This document shows, piece by piece, positions 26,912 to 33,698 of a DNA stretch of 46,493 nt. The notes beneath the pieces are model-generated. The model was not told the DNA's origin. It did no database searches and saw only the letters and a program-made list of their open reading frames with translations. Positions within the stretch are counted from its first letter, which is position 1. Every line of letters begins with the position of its first letter. Location: NCBI GenBank assembly GCA_904387375.1, contig CAJFLE010000011.1, forward strand, positions 1-46,493, given 5' to 3'. Source of the DNA: Candidatus Protoclostridium gallicola. GTDB taxonomy: Bacteria > Bacillota > Clostridia > Christensenellales > Pumilibacteraceae. The position numbers were made by a program, and so were the translations under genes.

Positions 26912-29900
26912 CTAAGCCGTTATATTGATATGAATTCCGGCATTTGCAACACGATAGCCGCCGGGCAGGAATATTTCGATGCTTATGTCTACGCCTTCCG
27001 CCTCGGTTGCCGCTTCGGGCTTACCGACTATCTTGTTATCCTCAATAGACAAACCTGCAGGCATATCTTCCGCCGCTTCGATTATCAGATGAGGGGTATT
27101 GAAAAGCTCAATGGCCATCTCATCAGTAATAATTTCGAAATCGGCTTCGGTATTTACCGTGAGATTAGCAGTCGATATCGCGTGGAACTCTTTCCAGCCG
27201 GGCTCGTATGCTCCGTTACGAAGATGATTGGAGTTTGCATTGGCAAACAGAACACGCTGAGCCACTTTACGGACATTGAAATACTGCGTATTCGAGTACA
27301 GATAATTCGATTCTCCGTTCGTTATAACCTCAGCAACCAAATTACCGGTAGCCATATCGCCCTGCCAGCTCGGAGCAACTTTGACGGTTTTTGCTTCCGC
27401 ATCCCATGCCGACCAATGCTCGGGGTTGAGAGTCCAGTTATATGTGACCGCACCGGTTTCGGAATTCACGGTAATATCGTCCGCAGTACCGCGGAAAGAC
27501 GGCTGAGGATTATCGCCGAGGAATCCGGTCTGCTTCAAAGTGTTGCCGCGGCACCAGACTTCGACCGATTGACCTTCGACTCCGTAAAGGCGTCCGGGAG
27601 CAAAACCGTTGCCTTGTGCGGACTGCGCCGCGCGGCCGAGGGCGAGATCGCCGCCCGAACGGATAAGCATGTTACCGGGTCTTGCTATACGGCTCTTTGC
27701 CGACTGTCCGTTCCACGAATCGGTAACGACAAGTCCGCGGAAATCCCATTCCTGACGAAGCAGCTGTTCGTTCTGAGCGTAGTTCGTTGCGGAAGGAATT
27801 TCGCCGATACGGTTGAACGCGCTCATAACTCCGGTAGCTCTGCCGTATTTGATCGCGTATTCGAACGGTTTCAGGTACAATTCGCGCATTGCCTGTTCGG
27901 ATGCCCATGTAAATACGCCGCCGAGAGGCTCGCGACCGAATTCCTGATCATTAAGGAACATATGCTTGATGTAGCATACGACGCCTTTGCTTTGCGCGCC
28001 GAGCACTGCGGCCGCTCCCACCTTGCCTGCCAACACTCCGTCCTCGCTGTAATATTCGAAATTACGTCCGGAGAACGGGCTGCGGTGCGTATTCATTGAA
28101 GGCGCGTACCAGCCGGGGGTGTTCGCATAAATCGATGCGTCGCCGACCATTTCTCCGTATCTGAATGCGAGATCGGGATTGAATGTCTGCGCTATCGTTG
28201 CTGCCGTCGGATATGCCATCGCGCTTCCGATAGATGTAAAGCGGGTGTCTTTGCCACCGTTACCTATCTGCGCGGGACCATCCTGGTCGTTCCACACACG
28301 CTTGCCAACGGTGGGAACGGGAGCCTGACCGTAATGTCCTTCGACTGCTATAAGGTACAGTTCGTCCCATGTGAGCTGATTCATAAACTCTTCCCACAGC
28401 TTGCTGCCCTCGTCGGTACCGGTTATTACGTTACCGTCCTCGTCAATAGTGGGTTCGGTGTAAGGAACGCCTGCCATATCGTAAAGCGTAAGCTCGTACA
28501 TACCGTCGTCACCTTTTTCCCCGAGTCCCTGATCCCAAGTAGACGGCATACCGTCAGGACTTACATACCAAGGATCGGTTTCCTTATCCTGGAATGCAAA
28601 GTATGTGTTCTGATCGACCCATTCGTAGTACTGTTCTTTGCTTACCGTTCTGTCCTCTTTGGTATTGACCTTGACTTCGGCCGCCTTGCCTTCTTTCGCT
28701 GCGGCGATTATATCGTCGCGTGTAAGAATATTGTCGATCAGCGTCTGGTTCATGCTGTCGAACTGCTCATATCCTTCTCCGCCGCTGACACCGCCGGAGA
28801 ATATAGGCTTGATTTCTTTGCCCGATACATAGTCCGTCGTACATTCGAGAGTTTCATCCACGGTTCTCGTCACGCTGAGTACGGGCGTATGCGAATCACG
28901 GCATGCCGTAATGATATAATCGCCCGCTTCAAGCTCATAACCTTTGAATCCGTTATTGTTTGCATCGTTATAGTCGAACGAAGCCATATCCTGAGCGACA
29001 AACTGTATATGAAGATTCGTCGTTTCTCCGGGCTGAAGGAGCTTCGTTTTGCCGAAGTCGACCATATTTACGGCTGCCTTTTGGATCCCTCCCTCTGTAT
29101 AAGGCGCACTGTAATAAATCTGAACCACGTCCTTGCCGGGTACTTTGCCGGTATTCGTTATCTGAATATCCAGCGTAACCGTCTGGTGAGGATCGGTGAT
29201 CTTCGCAGCCGGACTTATATCCGATGTGAATTTCCAATCGAACGTCGTGTAGGACAGACCGTAACCGAACGGATATGTCACGGCTTCGTCATACCATTCC
29301 TCCGCGGCTTCTTCGTCCACCTTCTTCATTTCCGCAGCGACGGTTTCATAATAACGATATCCCATATAGATGTCTTCGCGGTATTCCACCGTAACGTACT
29401 CCTGGCTGGGATTCTGGTCGGAACGAACTTCATACTGAAGCTGACCGTTATCGTTCAGATAATAGTAGCGCGAATCTTCCGTTCCGTCGTTGGCGCGAGT
29501 CAGGGTTTCGGAATTTGTTTTTACATCATACCAATTGTATGTATCGTAATAATACACAGCCTGATCGCTAGAATCCTCGTGATGCGCCTGACTGCCGAAG
29601 TTTGCTATTTCGGGGCCTTTGAGCAGATCGGACGCCCAAATGTCGACGGTACGACCCGAAGGGCTGAGAGTACCGTTCAGCACTTTACCGAGCTCCTGAT
29701 AGCCGACTGCGCCGTTAATACCGGTCAGTATAATCGCATCAACGCCGAGATTAGTTGCGGTTTTTTCTGCTTGCAGTTCGGATACTTCCATAACGTTATT
29801 TGTCTGAAGCAAGACAATAACCTTATCGAAATATTGTTTTGCATGTCTAATTATGGCTTTTTCATCGTTAGTCAGCTGCAAAACATGATCGGTGCCGTTC

Positions 29901-30646
29901 TCAGTATCAGGCGTCGTCTGCAGGTCATTGCCTTCCGATCCGGTTCGCGCAAACGATACTATGGCGGCATCTCCGTAACTGCCGTAAGAATTCGTCACTT
30001 CGGAGCCGAGCGTCGTCACATCTATCTCATTGGTGGACGTGCCGTAAAGCTCTTTAACCACAGGGTTTACCACGAACCCCGCATCTTCAAGCGACCCGCG
30101 ATAATAGGTATCTCCCCTCCAGCCGCTGACAGTCATGGAAGTCAGTCTTACCGGCTCCATCCAGTCTGCTACGGACGCGGAGCCAGATCCGCCGCCGCCC
30201 GTGGCGGGAGTATAAGAGCGGGCGCCGAACAACGTCACGTACTTACCTTGCAGAGGCAGGGCGTTATTCTCGTTTTTCAGCAGAGCGTATGCCTCCGCGC
30301 CGATATCTACGGCGACTTCCCTCGACTGCTTACGGTGTTCGTCGATCGTATCGGCACTGGAATAGAACTTACCGCCGTTCTCCAAAAATCCGGATTTTGT
30401 ACCGGTAGGCGTAACGATACTTTCGGTCAAGCCGACGCTCGATGCGTCCTCTCCGTCCTCGCCGTCCTCGCCGGGATCGCCCTTGTCGCCTTTCTCGCCC
30501 GGAAGGCCCTGTTCGCCCTGTGGACCAGCAGGTCCGGCAGGACCTTCGGTTCCGCAGGCCGTGAAGCCGAATATCAGCACGAAGCAAAGCAAAAGACTGA
30601 CTATCGCGATGATAAGGCTTCTGATCATTTTGGAATGATCTTTCAT
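26912..30646 (-). CDS. GH3 glycoside hydrolase lipoprotein with collagen-like stalk and reversed domain order
   Basis: 1244 aa. Signal peptide with lipobox GFTAC (Cys31), then twelve uninterrupted Gly-X-Y triplets (residues 32-67; GPA, GPQ, GEK, GDK, GED): a short collagen-like stalk on the lipid anchor. The GH3 C-terminal domain follows (ALLKNENNALPL; acid/base candidate E238 in GSEGNDLQ), then an FnIII-like domain (TNTGKVPGKDVVQIYY), then the barrel (NDQDGPAQIG, GRNFEYYSEDG, YIKHMFLNDQE) with nucleophile candidate D976 in LVVTDSW. Relative to the sister GH3 there is an extra ~110-residue stretch (about 1005-1120) inside the end of the barrel, and a C-terminal ~100-residue Ig-like domain (MPAGLSIEDNKIVGKPE). 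First gene of the operon; AAAGGAGG ribosome site. Confidence 0.9.
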   Translation of the reverse strand: MKDHSKMIRSLIIAIVSLLLCFVLIFGFTACGTEGPAGPAGPQGEQGLPGEKGDKGDPGEDGEDGEDASSVGLTESIVTPTGTKSGFLENGGKFYSSADTIDEHRKQSREVAVDIGAEAYALLKNENNALPLQGKYVTLFGARSYTPATGGGGSGSASVADWMEPVRLTSMTVSGWRGDTYYRGSLEDAGFVVNPVVKELYGTSTNEIDVTTLGSEVTNSYGSYGDAAIVSFARTGSEGNDLQTTPDTENGTDHVLQLTNDEKAIIRHAKQYFDKVIVLLQTNNVMEVSELQAEKTATNLGVDAIILTGINGAVGYQELGKVLNGTLSPSGRTVDIWASDLLKGPEIANFGSQAHHEDSSDQAVYYYDTYNWYDVKTNSETLTRANDGTEDSRYYYLNDNGQLQYEVRSDQNPSQEYVTVEYREDIYMGYRYYETVAAEMKKVDEEAAEEWYDEAVTYPFGYGLSYTTFDWKFTSDISPAAKITDPHQTVTLDIQITNTGKVPGKDVVQIYYSAPYTEGGIQKAAVNMVDFGKTKLLQPGETTNLHIQFVAQDMASFDYNDANNNGFKGYELEAGDYIITACRDSHTPVLSVTRTVDETLECTTDYVSGKEIKPIFSGGVSGGEGYEQFDSMNQTLIDNILTRDDIIAAAKEGKAAEVKVNTKEDRTVSKEQYYEWVDQNTYFAFQDKETDPWYVSPDGMPSTWDQGLGEKGDDGMYELTLYDMAGVPYTEPTIDEDGNVITGTDEGSKLWEEFMNQLTWDELYLIAVEGHYGQAPVPTVGKRVWNDQDGPAQIGNGGKDTRFTSIGSAMAYPTAATIAQTFNPDLAFRYGEMVGDASIYANTPGWYAPSMNTHRSPFSGRNFEYYSEDGVLAGKVGAAAVLGAQSKGVVCYIKHMFLNDQEFGREPLGGVFTWASEQAMRELYLKPFEYAIKYGRATGVMSAFNRIGEIPSATNYAQNEQLLRQEWDFRGLVVTDSWNGQSAKSRIARPGNMLIRSGGDLALGRAAQSAQGNGFAPGRLYGVEGQSVEVWCRGNTLKQTGFLGDNPQPSFRGTADDITVNSETGAVTYNWTLNPEHWSAWDAEAKTVKVAPSWQGDMATGNLVAEVITNGESNYLYSNTQYFNVRKVAQRVLFANANSNHLRNGAYEPGWKEFHAISTANLTVNTEADFEIITDEMAIELFNTPHLIIEAAEDMPAGLSIEDNKIVGKPEAATEAEGVDISIEIFLPGGYRVANAGIHINITA

Positions 30647-30660
30647 TGTTTTCCTCCTTT

Positions 30661-30699
30661 AAAAAAATAAGTTTACACACGTTATTCATGTGCAAACTT
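30661..30699 (-). terminator. Terminator of the RR-HK operon, overlapping the GH3 promoter
   Basis: Minus strand AAGTTTGCACA pairs with TGTGTAAACTT (one G-T) and runs into TTATTTTTTT. It lies between the kinase stop and the GH3 start. The predicted GH3 start site (about 30694) falls inside its 5' arm, so read-through transcripts would be terminated while transcripts from the GH3 promoter lack the full stem. Confidence 0.7.
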
Positions 30700-30700
30700 A

Positions 30701-30729
30701 TTATTAAACATCGGAAGTCGCGAAGTAAA
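30701..30729 (-). promoter_or_regulatory. Predicted promoter of the GH3 operon
   Basis: Minus strand TTTACT (30729-30724), 17-bp spacer, TAATAA (30706-30701). Both boxes are off consensus, as expected for an activator-dependent promoter, and paired direct repeats end 7 bp upstream of the -35. Confidence 0.65.
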
Positions 30730-30736
30730 TATTGTT

Positions 30737-30771
30737 GTCGTACTTTACATTCCTGCGGGTCGTACTTTACA
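30737..30771 (-). promoter_or_regulatory. Direct-repeat operator (LytTR-type site) of the GH3 operon
   Basis: TGTAAAGTACGAC occurs twice (30771-30759 and 30749-30737 on the minus strand) with a 22-bp period, 7 bp upstream of the -35. The same core lies upstream of the response-regulator gene at 32866-32919. The distal copy is inside the last codons of the kinase gene (CKVRPAGM) and the proximal one overlaps its stop. LytTR proteins are known to bind such 9-bp imperfect direct repeats spaced 12-13 bp. Confidence 0.75.
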
Positions 30772-32052
30772 GATACCTGCCGTTAAAGCGGCGTTTTCGG
30801 ACATGGGGACAGCAATCGTCAAGTTGAAAATTTCGCCGTCTGCCGAAGCGCTTATCATGCCGCCGTGCGATTCCGCTATATACCTGATACTTTTAAGCCC
30901 GTACCCGTGACCGTTTTCGTTCTTTGTGGTACACGGTAACCCGTCCTCAAAATGCAATTGCCCGGAGAAATAATTCTCCACGCAAACAATCGTCATTCCG
31001 TTCAAACTTCTGTCGGTAATACTAATTATACGTTTTTCCGGAGGCAATACGATTGACGCGTTTATAGCATTTTCCAAGGCATTCCCGAACAACGAATATA
31101 TTTCATGTTCCGGCAAAAATTTCAATTTCCGTCCGTCGATAAGACATGTAAGCTTTATGCCATACTCATGACACCACCGCATTTTTTCGTTAATAACGAC
31201 GTCAAGCGCACCGCAACCCGTGCGGATATCGGAATCGTAAAGTTCAATTGCTTTATATATACTTTGCAATTCATCACGATCAAGCTTTTCACGATATGCG
31301 GCAAGCTGATGACGTAAATCATGGCATTTAACATTAATGCGCTCTATATTTGCTTTTTCGTTATCATAACGTTCCCATTCCTCACATAATATTCTGCGAA
31401 TAACGCCAAGCTCTGCCTCCGAACGTTTGCTTGCACACATACTGTATTCGAACAGTATTCCGACAAATGCAAACATCGCCGAAATAAGATACAGACAAAA
31501 TTCCGCTTCCGGGGAGCCAAGCGGGCGGATAAACGATAAGGCATACTGATTCAGAAAAATAATGACGGGGCTTATGAATAAGACTGCCAGGATTTGCAGT
31601 ACATTATCAACAACGATTCCTTTTTCCCCGCTACGCCTGATGATAAAAAACCAAATAGCTGCGCCTACGGCGACAAGAATGACCGTGCGTATCGTATACC
31701 GCCATATTTCGGGACAATCGTGAGGAAGCAGAACGGCAAACAGTTCGAATATCCGCTCCGTAAGATGCTCGATACAATAACCCACCGTAGCACAGAAAAG
31801 CGCAGTCCATACACTGCACTTAAAACATACAAGCATCATAATGATATCAATTACGTACAAAACAAAAAAGTTGTACGGCTTATATCCAAAAAAGTAAACA
31901 AACAACGACATTTCCGCCACGGACAGTAAAACACAAACGGCAAATCTCAATATAAAATATCGGCGGCGAGGTATTCTGAATCCGGCAAGAACGGAAAAAA
32001 ACGCAAGCGGCAAGACAAAATAGATTTTCCCGACTATAAACGATGCTGTCAT
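30745..32052 (-). CDS. AgrC-like sensor histidine kinase (GHKL), multi-pass membrane
   Basis: 435 aa. Six or seven hydrophobic helices fill residues ~8-205, then a linker helix, phosphoacceptor region with CHDLRHQ (H244 most likely; H248 close by), and a GHKL-type ATPase domain: N-box GNALENAINAS (323-333), G-box GHGYGLKS (381-388). This is the layout of quorum-sensing AgrC/ComD kinases, but no AgrB/AgrD-like peptide genes are nearby, so the ligand is unknown. Starts 6 bp after the response regulator. Its GC content is clearly lower than that of the regulator gene. Its last codons carry the GH3 operator. Confidence 0.9.
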   Translation of the reverse strand: MTASFIVGKIYFVLPLAFFSVLAGFRIPRRRYFILRFAVCVLLSVAEMSLFVYFFGYKPYNFFVLYVIDIIMMLVCFKCSVWTALFCATVGYCIEHLTERIFELFAVLLPHDCPEIWRYTIRTVILVAVGAAIWFFIIRRSGEKGIVVDNVLQILAVLFISPVIIFLNQYALSFIRPLGSPEAEFCLYLISAMFAFVGILFEYSMCASKRSEAELGVIRRILCEEWERYDNEKANIERINVKCHDLRHQLAAYREKLDRDELQSIYKAIELYDSDIRTGCGALDVVINEKMRWCHEYGIKLTCLIDGRKLKFLPEHEIYSLFGNALENAINASIVLPPEKRIISITDRSLNGMTIVCVENYFSGQLHFEDGLPCTTKNENGHGYGLKSIRYIAESHGGMISASADGEIFNLTIAVPMSENAALTAGICKVRPAGM

Positions 32053-32058
32053 GATTTT

Positions 32059-32769
32059 CTAACACCCCACCCCGAGTACCTGCGCCAGTTTGTAAACGAA
32101 TTCCTTGCGCTTGCCCCGCGTTATTTTCAGTTCGTCGCCGCCCACGACGACCGAACCGCTGCGGATCTCGCTGCAATGGCGCAGATTGACGAGATAGCTT
32201 ATGCTGCACCGCGCGAAGCCTTCGGGTTCCAGGCGGCTTTCGAGGTCGCGTATACTGCCGCCGCGGCAGGAGAAAGTGCCGTCGCGGGTATGGTACACGA
32301 GGGTGTGGTTCATGACCTCGATGTAATACACGTCCGCCGCAAGCACGCGTTTCACCCCGCCGTCCACGCCGATATTCACCGTCGCGCCCGCGGTGCGTTT
32401 GCCTCTGCGCACCCTGTCCAGCCGCATTTTGACGTCGTAATAACCGACGGGCTTGACGAAGTAGTCCAGCGCGTCCACCTCGTAGCCCTTTATGGCGAAC
32501 TGTGCCATGCTCGTGACGAACAGCAGCGCAACGGTCTCGTCGTACTTGCGCAGGCGCGCCGCCGCGGTCAGCCCGTCCATGGCGCCGTCGAGTTCTATGT
32601 CCATGAACACGGCGTCGTATACGGGCTTGTAATCGGTCAGGAACGCTTCCGCGTTCGTGAACGTCGTCACCCTGACCGTTTCGCCGCTTTCGCGCTCATA
32701 GCGCGTCAGAAGTCCGCAGAGCACGGCGGCATCTTTCTTGTCATCCTCGATCACTGCTACCGACAGCAT
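32059..32769 (-). CDS. LytTR-family response regulator
   Basis: 236 aa from the ATG at 32769 behind GGGAGGGGAACG. Receiver domain: E8-D9-D10 acid pocket, phospho-Asp D57 in FMDIELDG, then VTSMAQFAIKGYEVDALDYFVKP. C-terminal LytTR DNA-binding domain from about residue 130 (VYYIEVMNHTLVYHT ... FARCSISYLVNL). Partner kinase follows 6 bp later. Its promoter carries three 21-bp-period direct repeats that recur at the GH3 operon, so it probably activates itself and the glycosidase genes. Confidence 0.93.
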   Translation of the reverse strand: MLSVAVIEDDKKDAAVLCGLLTRYERESGETVRVTTFTNAEAFLTDYKPVYDAVFMDIELDGAMDGLTAAARLRKYDETVALLFVTSMAQFAIKGYEVDALDYFVKPVGYYDVKMRLDRVRRGKRTAGATVNIGVDGGVKRVLAADVYYIEVMNHTLVYHTRDGTFSCRGGSIRDLESRLEPEGFARCSISYLVNLRHCSEIRSGSVVVGGDELKITRGKRKEFVYKLAQVLGVGC

Positions 32770-32828
32770 AATCGTTCCCCTCCCGTAAAAAACCTTAATG
32801 CACCGATTGCGCATTTCCTGTCGGTATT

Positions 32829-32857
32829 ATTATAACGCCGGCGGGAGGAAAAAACAA
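32829..32857 (-). promoter_or_regulatory. Predicted promoter of the response regulator-kinase operon
   Basis: Minus strand TTGTTT (32857-32852), 17-bp spacer, TATAAT (32834-32829). The direct repeats end 8 bp upstream of the -35. Confidence 0.7.
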
Positions 32858-32865
32858 GTCCCCGC

Positions 32866-32919
32866 GTCCTGCTTTGCACTTACGGCGTCGTACTTTGCAC
32901 TTTTCGCGTCGTACTTTGC
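32866..32919 (-). promoter_or_regulatory. Triple direct-repeat operator (LytTR-type site) of the regulator operon
   Basis: On the minus strand GCAAAGTACGAC occurs at 32919-32908 and 32898-32887, and a degenerate GCAAAGCAGGAC at 32877-32866. The start-to-start distance is exactly 21 bp each time. Same core and same place relative to the -35 as the GH3 operator. It also lies upstream of the divergent small gene at 32994. Confidence 0.78.
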
Positions 32920-32957
32920 CTTTTTCGGCGCCGCCGCGCAAAGTTGCCCCGCCGGAC

Positions 32958-32986
32958 TTGCTTTTTCCGCGCGGATATAGTATACT
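32958..32986 (+). promoter_or_regulatory. SigA promoter of the divergent small-gene pair
   Basis: TTGCTT (32958-32963), 17-bp spacer, TATACT (32981-32986). The expected start (about 32993) is at the ATG at 32994, so the transcript looks leaderless. Confidence 0.6.
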
Positions 32987-32993
32987 GCGGTAT

Positions 32994-33254
32994 ATGGTAA
33001 AAATCTGGGTCAAAACTATGAAAAACAAGAAGATCGCGAAGAACGAGATCGTGCACTTCGAGGGCAGATACGACGAGGCGGATTTCGACGAGTACGTGCG
33101 CGTGTGCTGCCACGAGCTCGACCTGCCCACGCCCGTCGTGCTGTCGTCGCATGCGTCGAGCTTCACTCAGTTCAATATAGCGAGATTCAAGCCGGGCGAC
33201 TTCGTCGAAAGCGTGGACTTCGACGAGCTGACCATGGAAAACTGCAAGGTGTGA
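32994..33254 (+). CDS. Uncharacterised small protein, possibly from a leaderless mRNA
   Basis: 86 aa; no family recognised. Soluble, acidic, with a KNEIVHFEGRYDEADFDEYV segment and a CC pair in the middle. The ATG at 32994 coincides with the predicted +1; the alternative ATG at 33018 (78 aa) has no ribosome site either. The next gene follows 7 bp later. It is divergent from the LytTR operon, with the direct repeats between them, so it could be affected by that regulator. Confidence 0.65.
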   Translation: MVKIWVKTMKNKKIAKNEIVHFEGRYDEADFDEYVRVCCHELDLPTPVVLSSHASSFTQFNIARFKPGDFVESVDFDELTMENCKV

Positions 33255-33261
33255 GGCGGTT

Positions 33262-33645
33262 ATGGACGACGAAGAAAAGGACATATACGACACATCGATT
33301 TATATAGATTATGCCGACCTGCCCAAAGAAAGGCAGAAAGCGCTGTACGCCGAGTTCGCCGCGTCGGACCCGAACGAGAAGAAGCTGTCGCGGCTGCTTA
33401 CGGCCGTGCCGCTGGTGTTCTGCATAGCCGTCGCCGCGCTGATGCTCGCCGCGGTCGTGGTCGCGTTCGTGATCGGCGTGGGCGTGACGTTCATCGTGCT
33501 GGTACTTACGACGTGCGCGGTGCTCGTCGGGTTCATCATCGTCAAGGTGCGGCTGGACAAAGTGAAATACGAGCACGAATTGCGGTTCGCCGCCTGGCTG
33601 AAAACGGAAAAGCGCGTCATCGCGGAACTGAAAGAGAAAAAATAA
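33262..33645 (+). CDS. Uncharacterised two-TM membrane protein
   Basis: 127 aa. Acidic N-terminus, two hydrophobic helices (about 45-70 and 73-95) separated by a very short turn, and a charged C-terminal helix. GAGGCGG ribosome site. Seems co-transcribed with the preceding 86-aa gene. No family recognised. Confidence 0.75.
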   Translation: MDDEEKDIYDTSIYIDYADLPKERQKALYAEFAASDPNEKKLSRLLTAVPLVFCIAVAALMLAAVVVAFVIGVGVTFIVLVLTTCAVLVGFIIVKVRLDKVKYEHELRFAAWLKTEKRVIAELKEKK

Positions 33646-33657
33646 AAACATACGAAC

Positions 33658-33683
33658 AAAGGAGCGGAATCATCCGCTCCTTT
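33658..33683. terminator. Bidirectional terminator between convergent genes
   Basis: AAAGGAGCGG/CCGCTCCTTT (10 bp) with a 6-nt loop. T-rich on both exits, between the two-TM gene and the YiiX-like gene. Confidence 0.8.
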
Positions 33684-33698
33684 TGCAATACGTTCTTA

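Noticed and set aside
30430-30560. GC-rich short tandem repeats as a possible regulatory satellite
   Set aside because: They are the coding sequence of the Gly-X-Y triplets in the GH3 lipoprotein.
22487-30646. Misassembly as an explanation for the reversed GH3 domain order
   Set aside because: Both genes show the same order, each in one uninterrupted frame with sensible anchors, and the order is known in other GH3 enzymes.
32866-32919. CRISPR array, because of three regularly spaced repeats
   Set aside because: Only 12-bp units with 9-bp spacers and no cas genes; the position before a -35 box fits a regulator site.
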